From Allacma fusca (Eukaryota; Arthropoda; Collembola; Symphypleona; Sminthuridae), in contig OX359247.1 in NCBI GenBank assembly GCA_947179485.1, positions 31,348,801 through 31,412,800 of the forward strand: a DNA stretch of 64,000 bases, in the 5' to 3' direction. Shown here piece after piece: positions 52,451-64,000 of the stretch. A program made the position numbers and the translations under genes. Positions within the stretch are counted from its first letter, which is position 1, and the number at the start of each line of letters is the position of its first letter. The notes beneath the pieces were generated by a model. It saw nothing but the letters and a program-made list of their open reading frames with translations. It had not been told where the DNA came from and ran no database searches.

Positions 52451-54902
52451 CTTTCTTCACAGAAGGGAAAAGAACAAGCCCGAAGTTAAGGCTCCACGCA
52501 CTTTTCTCCACAAATTTTACTCCTACTTTCGTAAAAAATGCATTTACACCTACACACATATGTACGCTCATGATTATAAATGCCCACGTTCATCCCAGCC
52601 CATACATTATGCAAGAGTTGGGGAAAGAACTTACGGATGGAAATCCCGCCCGAGAATCACTCGCCCTCTGAGTCTCGAAGAAAAATAAATACGAATAGAT
52701 TTGTCTACAATGACAAACCCGCTGCTAGAAGGCAAGAAAGGCAATTTTACATAAGTTCCACTCTCAACTCCAACATATCCATATCATTACAGTCTCCTAT
52801 TTGACCGTGAGGCGAGCAAATAATGGAGATTCCTATTTGTTGCTCCTCTTTTTTTTCTCTCTCTCTCTCTTCTTTCTCCTGCCGTTCTTATTGTAAGCAA
52901 GGAAAGACCGTAATAAAAAACATTTTGCCCTTCGGTTAAGATCCCTTGCACAAACCTATCCCATCAATGACATTGTCGTACCCACTCCTTTGAATCTAAA
53001 CGATAAACGACTTTTTCCTCTTCCATGCACTTTTCTACGTGGAAATTTACCCCTTCTTTAAAAACGCTCTTCAATACTAAGCGGAAGTGTATCTTTACAG
53101 ACATATTGCTCTTATCCTTTATTTTGAAGATTTTTGAACACTCAAGATTGTATCGTAATCCCGTGGAAGACTACAAGGGTCTTGCACTTTACTCCCTCAG
53201 AGTTTCCTCCTTCTTTGATATATCTAATTTTGTCCCGGACGTCACTGCCTCTTAACTCCAGTGATATTCCTATACCCACCCATCTTCTAAATATACGTGC
53301 CGTTTCCCAAAGCTGTCTTCACATGTGAGTGGGAGTGGGTATGAAATAAAGCAATGAATAAAATAAAAATCTTTCCGCTCCACTGTTTCACTTTGAATGC
53401 TGAAAAGTTTTTTTTTTCGGCGGAGAGATTGTGCCATAACAACAATGTCTATGCATGTAAGTGTTGCGTGTATGGGGAGATAGGGACTCAATTGTAGAAT
53501 TGAGTGTGGAGGAATTTTTTGGGAGGAACTAGGAAAGAGGTTTTCTGTTCGGGGAAAAAATCTACACACTTTGTTCTTCCAGCTGGCATATCAAGATCGG
53601 TGGATCAAGAGTGGAGCGAGAGGAGTAAATGGGAACGGAGGATTTGTACGCAGTGTGAATACATTTATGAATGTGAATAATGTGGACGGGAATATAATTA
53701 AATATAGTCAAGTTATTCATTGGAATACAATGGAAGGCGATGGAGTAATTATCTCTGGCCTTATTAGATAGCGACCAGCGACGGAGTGCTGGTGAGGGAG
53801 TGAGTGAGAAGTGAGAGCAACAGAGATATATAGAGGAAGGGAAAAAGGAGCGAGAAGGAAGGCGAAGGCACTGGAGCGATCAGACGACATGCTGAATGCA
53901 TATGCACAACCTCTCATCCCATTACTTATGTACTTATACCTTCCTCACACATCCTCCAGCCAGACCTTCCAGACATTTCATAATAAGAACTCCGAACAAG
54001 ACTTACAACAGAGAAAGAGAGAGAGAGAGAGATCCAAATATATAGAAAATGATAGAAAATGAAACCGAAAGAAAAGAGGAAGCGAAACAAATTCTATATA
54101 CAAAATATGAGAAAAATCCTCTCGACAATCTTGCATTCCCCTTTGGTTACTCAACATGCAGAATTTCTTCCCTCTACACTTTTAACATACAGTGTGCCAA
54201 ATCCTTTTGGTCTATTTTGTCATCCCCAACTTACAATCCCCCCAAATTTTTAAATTCCCCATTCCCCACAACAATTTATTTTGAACCTTATCCTATTTTA
54301 CTAAACATCTACAAAAATCCCCTCTCCCCGTTACAATGGTCAAATAGTTCCAATAATTTCAATTTTCAAATTACCACTTTATCCCTCCATTTACTCCTAC
54401 TATCTCCACACCCTTAATTTTTGTCCCAGATACTTATGCAATAGCAGTTTCGAAAGCCCGTTAAATTTCCTACAAGGAACACGGAGATTCGTTTTGGATA
54501 GGATGGATTTGATAAAGAGGGCATTGGAAGGAAGTGAAATTGCTGGGGTCCCTACAAAATCGTTTGTGCATTAGTATACAAAAGAGTGTGTCCATGTAGG
54601 AGTATTATTTGCATGTGAGGGGAATTTGTGTGTGACCAAAGGAATAGAGATATCAGGGAGGGTGGAGGGAAAAGGAAGGGAGTGAGAGGGGAAAGCTTCC
54701 ATATCTATATCAAGGGAGAGAGAAGAAATGGACGAGCCGAAATAAACAAGTGACAAGTTGGGCTGGGTCATTCATTAACTCTTGATTAATTGCAAACTTC
54801 CTCTTGAGTCCGCTTGCTTTCCGAGTCAGCTAAAAAGTTTGAGCATCCAATTTCTTTCCCGTCTCTTTCTTCGTCTCCTCTCGTTTTGCTGGTTGCGGGG
54901 AG

Positions 54903-54923
54903 AGAGAGAGAGAGGGGGGGGGG
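54903..54923. repeat. (GA)n running into G10
   Basis: GA repeats followed by a run of 10 G (54914-54923), the same arrangement as at 40684-40706. Confidence 0.93.
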
Positions 54924-57900
54924 ACTCCCTCCGAGGAGCACAGTTCCTTGCAATAATATCTTCGTCTCCGGCCTGGCGTCTCCAAGCCTTCCATTCAGAG
55001 TCCTTATCAGGCACATCTGTACACTTTGGGGACAGAGCCGTCTGCTGTATCGTCCACGGCCCACGGATCCCATACATAGTCCTCTTCCACCAAAAATTCC
55101 CCGCTCTTTCTTCTTGTCTTCTCTCCCCGTTTCCCCAAGTATTTATTTCCAGACGACAGCCACCAAGTCTATTACAATGAGGAGTAATTATTAATGTGTT
55201 TCGTCACTCTGGAAACAATTCCTTGAAATTTATGCGAGCAATTTTCCCATTCCTTTTTTTGTGTCTGTGTCTGTGTGTCCCTCCTTTTTTCCATCCTTCT
55301 CATGCAATAAGAGCCACTTCCTTTAATGTACTTTCCCTGTTCATTTCCCTACCATATTCAACCTACATTCAGCTTCTTTTTTTTTTTGAAAGATAAAGTC
55401 CTCTGTACATAATTGAATCTTGCAAATTGTGTTTTTCCTTTGGTATCCCATCCCGTCCTTTCTTATACAATTTAGAGATCCACTCAAGATACAGGTCTCC
55501 ATGAGAAGTCTGAAGCTCACCCTACTCAAGTTAAGAGCTCAGAAGTAGACTCAATTTCCTTGACCTGACCGCAGCCCTGGTCATAATAGCATAAAAAGCT
55601 AACGAGTTCATAAGTGAGGCTCTTGTCTGTACAAAATGACTTGTCAAGTTCTGGTAAAAACTTATTAAATTATTATCTCTCCTCATATATTATGAATCAA
55701 GGAGTTACTTTTTTCCACCGAGTCTCTAACACTGCCGAGTCTCCTCTCTCTCTCTCTCTCTTCTCTCATAAGTTGAGTCCTCACAATTAGTATTAGAAGC
55801 GTAGGCCTTATATGAAGTATGGGATTTTTTGGGGGAGGGAGTCAATCGGAGGGGAAATGGTTGGGAAAGGAGGGTAATTTAATATATTGGAAAATGAAAA
55901 ACTCAATTATGTCTCACATCCTTGCCGTGGGTTCATGCATGAGCTGGCCGTCTGCACTCCTCCAGTCTCAAATGCTCCCAGAATTCTAAGGGCTTTTCCT
56001 AATTTGCTTAAATGGTAATTTCATTGTTGTGCATTCATTAGGGATAATTTATACGAACCTATAGGGAGAGTACCTGTCTTCACCCAAAAATTTTCATCAG
56101 CTTTTGGACCGTCTCCCTCTCTCGCTCCCATGTAACAATAAATATCTACATATTCGGGGCCCATCCAGTCCGTCCTCAGTAGTGGCACACACACACACAC
56201 ACAAGGGTTGCTCTGTAATTGGTCCTGGTGCCTCCATGTATTTTAATGTGTTTTAATGGGGCGGATTTAAATACATACCCCATTACTAATCACGTCAGGT
56301 GCGTATGTACATATGAATAGCTCTCTCTCTCTCTCTCTGTGCCAAAACGGAGGGAATCATTCCCTGGCCCTTGTCTCCGTCCATTCCCATGCAATAATAA
56401 TTGTAGCACTTAGAGATCTCAATCCATCCCGAGGACAGGGAGCTGAGCTCAAATACGTTCCAAAAAAAAAACCCCTGCCGTCCGTCCCCAGTGGGACTTA
56501 CAGGACAGGTCCCAGTTCTCTATTTATATTTAATTGAACGTAAAAATATCCGGGGAAATAATACACTTGCAATTTTTGTGTCATTTTTCCCGGGAGAAGA
56601 TCCCGGTGTAGAAATTATTATCGATTGACTCGGGACGACAGGGCTGACGTCCTTCCCTACTCCAATACTACTACGGCAGTATGTATTACCCTAGAAATGA
56701 GTTGACACGTTCGGAATTGCATCAAGACATCAATTCCGAGCATATGTGTATAACAATCTAATAAAATATAATTTAGTGGCTACAGAGCTACTTGTACCAA
56801 TTAGCATTTGAATTAAAGTGCCCATACATACATACATGTGGATACATATGTGCATAGCGTGCCCGCCCGTTTATACACTCTAGCCCTGGCACTCCATGAA
56901 TTTCCTCCGACTCGAAACTCTGCACTTGAATCACGGACGTTAATGTTTTAAGATATTAATTTAGCACGTCCATTTTCCTGTATGTACATATGTAGATACC
57001 TCCATGAGCATAGCGAGGCCTAATAAATATAATTATAGTACGTACAGAGAAATTAGCGTCATTCCATTAGCTACAAACTCGGAGCCCATAATGTATGCTG
57101 TATGTGCATCCAGCCCACAAATTAGAACTAGACTCTTAGTATTGAAAGGGTTAGAGGACAAATATGTCTCAGTCCATAACCATGCATTTAAATAGGGGAC
57201 AGGAGGTTCTTGTACTCCTAAGGCTGGGAGACATTCCCTTCCCAAGGAATAAATTGACATTGTGGTAGATGAGGAGGTTGGGAGGGAGGGGGAAATGTGG
57301 CCCTTATGAGGACAGGGCTCGGATGTAAGGGAGCACGGAGTAAAGTGCCCTCACGTATAATTTTTGTGGAGGTTCCAGGATGGAGCCCTATGCCTGAGAA
57401 AGTAGGGAAGGAAAACAAGTCCCGGCATAAATCAATTACAAGACAAATAATGGAATGATCCGAATTGTGAGGAGAGGGAGAAATATGGTCATCCGTGATG
57501 AATTCCCAGCGTCTGGGTCTTACAGTATGTGAATGCAGTGGGGTCTCCTCATAATAGAGCCTTGGAGAGGAGCAAATTTCCAGGTTTACATGTAAGATTT
57601 TGATTCTATAGATACGGAGGCAGAGAGAGGGAGAGGGAGTAAAGTAAGATTATGGGGGAGAGGAATGTGTCCAAATATTTCCTTTTGAGAGAACCACCTC
57701 TGGTAAGGGAGACCGGAATAGGGTGAGTGGACGGTATGGGCTGAGCCCGTGTGCTGGTTGTGAGAGCTAAGGAGAGAGAAGAGCTCTCCCTCAACTTGCC
57801 AGCATTACATTCAACTAATTAGAAACCAATAGAGCGAAACATTTAATTTTCTACGAGAGACGTGAACTTCGCCCAGCACTGACAGGAATTCCGGTGAGGA

Positions 57901-58389
57901 GCACAAAACTTGGACTCTCTTGCTAACTTAACCAACCGGTGTGTAATCTCCGCTTCTCCTCAAACCCCCTCTCGCTCTCTCAATCCCTCACTAAGTCATT
58001 ATCAGAGATAGACCCGATTGAGCAACAACCTTCCTCATAATTATCCCCGCACTGAATTATTCACAGAATCTTCCTCCATGAAACTTCCCTCCTCGAGTCT
58101 CCCTCCTTTCCTCTCATCCGAAGCAATACAGCCCGGGATCTGCTTTAAGGAAAGAGATGAGGACGAAGGAGAAGATCCCTTCTTAATCTATGCCAGAATC
58201 CTAGGACCCTAATTTCGAAAATACACCCGGGATTTCAAATTTCCTCCAGTTCCTTGGAAAATTCCTACTTTCAAAATGTTTACTCCCAGAGGGGAAATTT
58301 TGGTGGGAAATAAAGGGGAAGACTGGAGGGAAAAAATCTGAATGGAGTAAATGTGATGGGTCCATTTACTCCAGAGCTTTGGAAGGGTC

Positions 58390-58900
58390 AAATTATTTAG
58401 AGTTTAACTCAGTCAAAGGAAGCACTAGCACTGGGATTGAGTCAAGCTCAGAGCTGAACATAGAACAGAGTCAACCTTGAACTTAACCTGAATTCAACAT
58501 TGGATACAAAATTAAAATAAATGCTGAAAATGAAACTCGAACCTCAAATGATAAGCACCATTCTTGAATTTTTTAAACTCAATTAAATCTTGAACATTTA
58601 TTGAAACACATGTTGAAAGAAAATATTTGAATTTGATTTAACTCCTTACAGGAGATTAGCTATTTACATGGGAGGAATTTAAGACTGAAACTTGAAAAGT
58701 GTAATCAGAGCGTGAGCGGAAATTTCAATCCTGAGTGTACACTTGAGTTTGATCGAATAATTACTGTAGTTGAGACTGGACTCGAGAATAGGGAAATTGG
58801 ACTTGGGCAAAGCTTGGGTTCTATATGCAAACCCTATATTATATTTTTGGTGGGAAAGGAATTCCAATTGGAAGTAAATTGGTGAGAAAAATCCAACAAG
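58390..58900. repeat. Degenerate TTGAAC/TTGAGTC-rich low-complexity region
   Basis: Short related words recur at irregular spacing: TTGAGTCAAG, GAGTCAACCTTGAAC, AAACTCGAACC, TCTTGAACATT, TGAAACTTGAAAAG, ACTTGAGTTTGATCG, GACTGGACTCGAG. Similar words return at 60421-60545. It may be a decayed satellite; no clean unit length can be read by eye. Confidence 0.5.
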
Positions 58901-59903
58901 TTCGATTCAAGGCCAAAAGAAGCTCAAACAAACTTCCTCTCCACTTCATCCCCGCCCTTTAATCCCATAAGAAAAAAAAATCCGTCCACTCTCTCAATCA
59001 AAGGAGAGGAGCCCCTTCATTGGAAAAGTCCAGGAGTTGTCAAGATTCAATTCAAATTTCAGTTTTCCCATTTGATTCTGCCCTGGAGACAAAGTGTATG
59101 TAGGGAAATATTCGGGAGATTTCCCTCCTTTGACCTTTCCCTCATGTTCTGATGAAATCCTCGTTTTTTCCCTTTTGTCCTCACTCCATTGCCTCCTCAC
59201 GTCTTGAGGGAGAATCCAATGGGAAAAAATCATGGGAAAAATATTCAATAAAAAATTGCTTTTATTTTCTACCCACTAATGACCATTTTCTGGAATATTT
59301 CCCTCCCTGACATTTTTTTCTCAATAATTTCCCTCATCCCAGCTTCGGAAACGATTTTTCCGGACATTAGACACTCAAACGAACTTCAAATATTCCCTTG
59401 CGCTTTCAACTACAATCAAGATGCAAGGATTATTGAGAAAAGAGGAGGACAGAGAAATATGGTCAACTTTTTCTCTTTGTCTTTAGTCCGCTCCTCTTTA
59501 TATGCGGACGTCAGCCTGAAGGAGTGCTCTGGTTGGGTTTATATATTTTTTTGGGGGGAAAAAATTTGAGGGCGGGTTTGCTTGCTTAACACCAATTAAA
59601 ATGATTAACTCTTGTGGATTTTCCCTTTAATTATTACAAGTTGACATGAGAAATCTTCATTTTCTCCATCCTCTTTCATTCCTGTCTCGTTCCTTTTTTT
59701 CTCTCGCCCCCATTGGAATCCTATATATTGAATTGTTCTTGGGCTCTCTGTTTATTCTCATTTTTCCTCCTGTCCTCCTATTTTTTCTCATGAGCAGCCT
59801 TGATTTTTTTTCAGTGTCCAAAGGTGATTCCACAGACAGGGATGGTGAGAGGAGAGGGGCTGGGATTCTACGGTGGGAAAAATAATAACTCACGGAGGAG
59901 CCG

Positions 59904-60089
59904 TTAAAGTGTAGCGTCTCGAAAGTGAATCCATGTCGTCGCCGATTTAATTTCCTGCTGATTAATCAAGTGTGTTGCGCTTTTCGACGATCTTCCTTGT
60001 ATTAACTCAACTGTGCCAGTCCTCCTTGGATTCTTCTTCAAGCCCTGCACATTTGTGCAGGGCTTGTAGGAATGGTGTGCAACATACAA
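59904..60089 (-). CDS. Candidate 3'-terminal coding segment, minus strand
   Basis: An ATG at the 60089 end opens 61 codons to a TAA at 59904-59906. The C-terminal part reads HLINQQEIKS then ATTWIHFRDATL. A CAG just before GGCTTGAAG, inside the 60039-60066 palindrome, could serve as an acceptor. It shares only GGAAGATCGT with the segment above. No AATAAA was seen close after the stop. No family recognised, and chance is a serious alternative. Confidence 0.17.
   Translation of the reverse strand: MYVAHHSYKPCTNVQGLKKNPRRTGTVELIQGRSSKSATHLINQQEIKSATTWIHFRDATL
60039..60066. repeat. Perfect inverted repeat, 13-bp arms, 2-base centre
   Basis: CAAGCCCTGCACA, then TT, then TGTGCAGGGCTTG: the arms are exact reverse complements. 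As a single strand it would form an 11-12 bp stem with a tiny loop. GC-rich arms in AT-rich surroundings make chance unlikely. It could be a protein-binding palindrome, a hairpin RNA element or a mobile-element end. None of these is proven. Confidence 0.9.
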
Positions 60090-60092
60090 TGC

Positions 60093-60338
60093 TTATGCAA
60101 TTATGTATTGTAGTACTTTTCCTATGAGTCTATTCTCTACTACAGTCAACGCTCTGTGTAGTTTTCGTGAGAGCCAGCAGCGCTCCTCACAGATTGAATT
60201 CTCGTCAGAATAGCACTCAATTGTGTACGATCTTCCAACAATAAAAACCCCAACTTTTTGTTCATATTCCTCACCAAACTCTTGCGGCGGACAAATGTTG
60301 GAAATCAAGATAGAGATGCTTGAAATTTCATCATTATT
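60093..60338 (-). CDS. Candidate coding segment, about 81 codons open, minus strand
   Basis: Open on the minus strand from a TAA above 60338 to a TAA at 60093-60095, with balanced composition. It contains CPPQEFGEEYEQ, then VGRSYTIECYSDENS and WLSRKLHRALTVVENR. There is no initiating ATG, so it would be an internal or terminal exon. A possible acceptor is CCGCCGCAAG near 60281, and GTACTA near the end is a weak donor. A second open stretch follows on the same strand at 59904-60089. Both lie downstream of the 61.4-61.8 kb candidate. Function unknown; it could be a remnant of a mobile element. Confidence 0.2.
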   Translation of the reverse strand, partial: NNDEISSISILISNICPPQEFGEEYEQKVGVFIVGRSYTIECYSDENSICEERCWLSRKLHRALTVVENRLIGKVLQYIIA

Positions 60339-61016
60339 TTATTCATTTTAAAACATTCAAATTCAAAAAAAATATTAGAGCTTCAACATAAATAATTGTA
60401 GTTAAACTCACAGTACATAAATTCGTTCAACTTTGAACGCAACTCCAATGCAGTCTGTAAACTTGAACTCAAGACAAATGTATTCCTTGACTGAGCGGAA
60501 GGGTCTACACTAATTTCGTTGAACTTACACTCCAGTGTTTAAAGTGAAGCTCAGGGTGAGCTGGAACTACTACTCCACCTAATGTATGCATACACTTGAT
60601 ATTTAATAAGGATTAATGGTTTCACCAATTATTTTCAGCATGTTCACGCTTGTTTGATGGGATGGGAGCTTTTTTGTAGTGTCCTGAAGCTGTCCTTGTA
60701 GTTAGTAGTGACGCTGGTCACTCTGAGACGAGCTGGGACTTGTTTGGAGCTGGAGTAAGGAGGGGATGGGAGAGGAGAGCGAGAGACTGGTGTGACAATC
60801 AGTGAGTGATAGACATTGTATAATTACAGGGAATCAGAGAAACAGTGTGTGTCTCTGGTTGGTAGTTAAAATAAAAGCCTGTACATACAAACAGGCTGTT
60901 TTCAGGCTGTCCTTACTTTACTTTATTTGACATACAAGGAATAGATGTGTAGAGATAAACGTAGTGCATAAAGTTGCAAGTAAACTGCAGAACTGTGCTT
61001 GAGAGAAGAGCTGGCG

Positions 61017-61048
<32 letters not shown>

Positions 61049-61428
61049 AGTGAGAAAGAGTGAGCTCTCGGAGGGATTCCTAGATGCTCGCATTTGAATG
61101 CTAATAGTAATTAGGATGCAGAGAAGCAGTCGGGAGGTTCGCATGCTTGGACATAATAATAAAATGTAGGTAAAGGAAAGGGTGATTGCTGTGAGAATAA
61201 AAGGCTTGAGCATCGGTTCTGTGGAAATGGCCAAGCCATAGAGATAGCTTGGAAGGAGTGAGTTGATACGTGAGACTCGAGACACAGACAGAGAGTCTGA
61301 ACTGTACTGTAGTGTGGTGCATACATCTGGTCGGTGGTTCTTGGTAGGGAAGGTAGTCTGGATAATGGTAAATAGACGGTCGTAAAGATAGAGCGAAACG
61401 GGGCTCGTGTACAACTCATGAATTTTAA

Positions 61429-61645
61429 CTAGACATTAATTGAATTGAAGGTGTTTAGATAAATCTCGAGATAAAAGCTCGGAGTACAACACAATTCCTT
61501 GCACAAATTACAAAATACTCGCAACAGATCCTCTCTCGATTTAGATTCACACACTTGTCGATCCAGTGGATAAAGCATTTTACGCCACATTCCGTCTCCC
61601 TCGGAAACACCTTTAGTGCCCAAGAGCTGCTCCATCAAAACTTGG
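61429..61645 (-). CDS. Candidate terminal exon ending in TAG, minus strand
   Basis: It is preceded by a plausible 176-bp intron (61821 down to 61646) with donor CATAAG|GTAAGAGT and a strong pyrimidine-rich acceptor, CCCGGCTTCCCAG. The segment reads one base then about 71 codons to a TAG. An internal ATG at 61635 gives MEQLLGTKGVSEGDG, followed further on by DRQVCESKSREDLLR and CNLCKELCC. The upstream segment ends in a frame that does not match this reading, so the start would have to be the internal ATG, whose context is weak. No family recognised. Confidence 0.22.
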
Positions 61646-61821
61646 CTGGGAAGCCGGGCCGATGTGGGAAGGTGAGGAGAGCAAGTTGTTTTCCTGAATG
61701 CCCAGCACAATGTTTTATCTCCCTCTCCAGATCCAAATCCCAGATTGGACTTTAACTACTTGAAAGGTCTCACTTCTCATTTACTTTTATTCCCTCCCAT
61801 AAAATTTTTAATTACTCTTAC

Positions 61822-63116
61822 CTTATGCTCCAACACTTTAGTGCTGTACAGGTGTCTGTCTGCCTTTAATGTGTGACTTCATCCCAGCCCCATTCCCCAA
61901 CCCGACGGAGCATTTCCGTAAGTCCGTGTGAAAACAAGTGGACAATCCCTTTTTACGGCATCGTCTTCAATCCCAGCCTATCTGTCCCATCCAACGTTGA
62001 TATACTCTGCCAGGAGTATAAACAACACAGACAAAGTTGTCCCATACCGCCTGATCCATAACTCAAAGCGGATTTTCATATTTCCCGCTAAAAAACAACA
62101 GCAACATTTGCTTTCACAGCTCAGTCCCTTCCCAGCCCAATGACCCTCACAGAACGGGCGGAAGATGCAAGGAGGAAAGACCCATGGACAAAGTCGTTTA
62201 TTTGACACATCCAAAATAATTCATCATTTCCCATGAAAACCCAGTAAAATCCTAAAATCATGGAATTCTACATTAAAATACCAAAGGAATTTTGTTTTTT
62301 TAACCGTCTTTTAAAAAGGAAGCGGGAAATATGCACGGACAAAGTCGTTGAAGTTTCCCCTTGGAAAATTTCCATTTTCCTTGGAAGATTTTGGCACTCA
62401 AAATGAGGGAATGAGTGAGGAGACAACCCGACACATAGAACACATATGGAACATCCGAAGCAATGTCTGGCTACATTTGTATCCCGTTGTTAATTGATTC
62501 TAAATAGGCAGGAGACATTGGGAGAGTGGAGCGACTCCGAGGAGAGAATTCCCTTTCGGAATGTAGCCCGCCTCATACAAAAACTAATTCGGGTGTCAAA
62601 GCTAGTGAAAGGAAGGACGTAAAAATTGGTCTTATTTAGAATTTGACAGGGCATTGAGGGGAGAAAAAAATGAGCGGAAGAGGAGCACTCTCCCGCATTA
62701 TGTTCAACTAGTCTTAGGAATTTTAAATAAATGTTCCTCTATAGTTTATCATTGCCAAATTGTTTTCTTTTCGCAGGTGCTCATTCTTGAAATTTAGTAG
62801 CGGGCTGTAACCTCTAAAAAATTATTTTTTCCTCTATCCATGTCTCTCCCTCCTAAAGTATTTCCTTTATGACGTACTTTCCTTGGATGTTTCCTTTGTC
62901 GAGCATCGTACAGTCCTAGAATGTAGGATACATACAACGAGGTTTCCTCAATTCAATCAAGACAATGATGAGAAAAATTGGAGTTGAAAACATGTTTCCC
63001 AACTTTACCAAACCACAAAAGTTGAGAGTTTTTGGATTTTCGTTTTGCAATTATGATTATATATGTGGACCTGTTAGTGAATCATTTCCCTTTGCTTCTC
63101 GGCTCTTCTCTACTCT

Positions 63117-63149
<33 letters not shown>

Positions 63150-64000
63150 GAGCAAGTTCCTGCTCCCTTTGAATGACGACTCTCAATTGATAATAATATG
63201 GAGAGATGAGGGGAACCAGGAGGAGAAAAAAGTTGGAAATTTTCTAGACCCAAGGTATACTTCCCCACATACAAGGGAAGGCTCAGAGCTACTGAGGCAT
63301 TAGTCCTAAGGTTGCTCTGGAGTTGCTCAAGTTGTTTGGGAGGATTGATAAAAGGAAAAGCAATTGGAGTTGGGTGAAGCGTGTCGCCCTTATTCGACTA
63401 AATTAACCTCTCTATTAAACTGGTTTTTCTCCCGTGATTGTTCACCAGTGGAGTCCCTGGTGGCTGCTCAACGAGCTCGCCTACCATTCAAATATCCATG
63501 TTTATTTCTTGGAAATGAGCACTGAGTCTCGTGATTACCGAATATTTTCATCCGTACACGTTAATTTTAGCCACGGCAAATGAGCTCGCCTTCTTCCCAA
63601 TGTCTCAAGTATGCCGAGCCCCATACATGTACATACATACAGCCCGAACCTACACTCAAACAAACACATTCAAAACACACACACACAAACAGAGCTCCAA
63701 AGGAGCACGCAGAACTCAAATATTAACTGTATCAAGGAGGCAATGCATCAACCATATGTGCAATACAGGCTCCTACATTTACTCTAATCACCACTCCAAT
63801 CGCTCCGCTCACACTTACACATTCATATACGTAATTACAGACTAGTAGGGCCGTATGTACACATGCTGTTTTAATCCCGATAATTTTTTATTTATGTCCA
63901 TGCACCTCCATACTTACATCCATAATAGAGGCATATGCACCCGTAATTTATACACTGGATAAATACACCCGCTCGTCTGTAATGATCTCATTTAAAGTAC
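61822..64000. other. Non-coding stretch to the window edge
   Basis: On the minus strand an acceptor-like TTGTTTTTTAG near 62088 precedes an ATG (MKIRFELWIRRYG..., 33 codons, then TAG) with signal-peptide character but no usable donor before the stop. GGACAAAGTCGTT occurs twice, near 62186 and 62338. The CT tract is at 63116. No gene supported. Confidence 0.5.
63116..63149. repeat. (CT)n microsatellite
   Basis: About 16 CT repeats with one CG interruption. Confidence 0.95.

Larger units (their letters stand above)
52010..59903. other. Non-coding stretch, no gene seen
   Basis: Contains the 12-bp hairpin (52421), small CT/GA/CA tracts (about 52856, 54021, 54903, 55744, 56187, 56323), and the TTGAAC-rich zone. 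No open segment with convincing signals. Confidence 0.6.

Noticed and set aside
61978-62095. Signal-peptide-like start (MKIRFELWIRRYG) after a pyrimidine-rich acceptor on the minus strand
   Set aside because: A TAG follows after 33 codons with no good donor before it, and continuing the frame meets a TGA as well.
1-64000. tRNA, rRNA, snRNA, CRISPR, transposase or reverse transcriptase
   Set aside because: Looked for TTCRANNC-type boxes with partner A boxes, conserved rRNA words, direct-repeat/spacer arrays and polymerase or DDE motifs; none was convincing by eye.

Overview
This is eukaryotic, almost certainly arthropod, nuclear DNA. The reasons are one spliced gene with an arthropod-type core promoter (TATAAAA about 33 bases before a TCAGTC initiator), GT-AG introns, an AATAAA signal, very abundant CT/GA microsatellites, and no operons, bacterial genes, rRNA, recognisable tRNA or transposase. 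G+C looks near 40% by eye. A crustacean such as a copepod fits the CT/GA richness and long non-coding stretches, but the sequence does not settle the taxon. Layout: about 47.7 kb of mostly non-coding DNA (intergenic, or introns of genes whose exons I cannot prove) precedes the only gene I support with confidence. It is a two-exon plus-strand gene at 47,793 to about 48,890, encoding a 78-residue secreted peptide rich in His, Gly and Tyr. Its promoter, start, intron, stop and poly(A) signal all agree. After it come another 15 kb of mostly non-coding DNA. The rest is simple-sequence DNA: dozens of (CT)n/(GA)n tracts, fewer (GT)n/(CA)n tracts, a 34-bp minisatellite at 36.18-36.69 kb containing an exactly duplicated 98-bp block, small 10-bp and 14-bp tandem repeats, and two perfect inverted repeats (52,421-52,450 and 60,039-60,066). 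Several short open segments with good splice signals (45.9, 51.8, 10.3, 20.9 and 59.9-61.8 kb) could be exons of larger genes. They are listed at low confidence because no homology or transcript evidence is available and such combinations also arise by chance over 64 kb. The one confident gene stands alone, so no pathway or gene cooperation can be read from this window.
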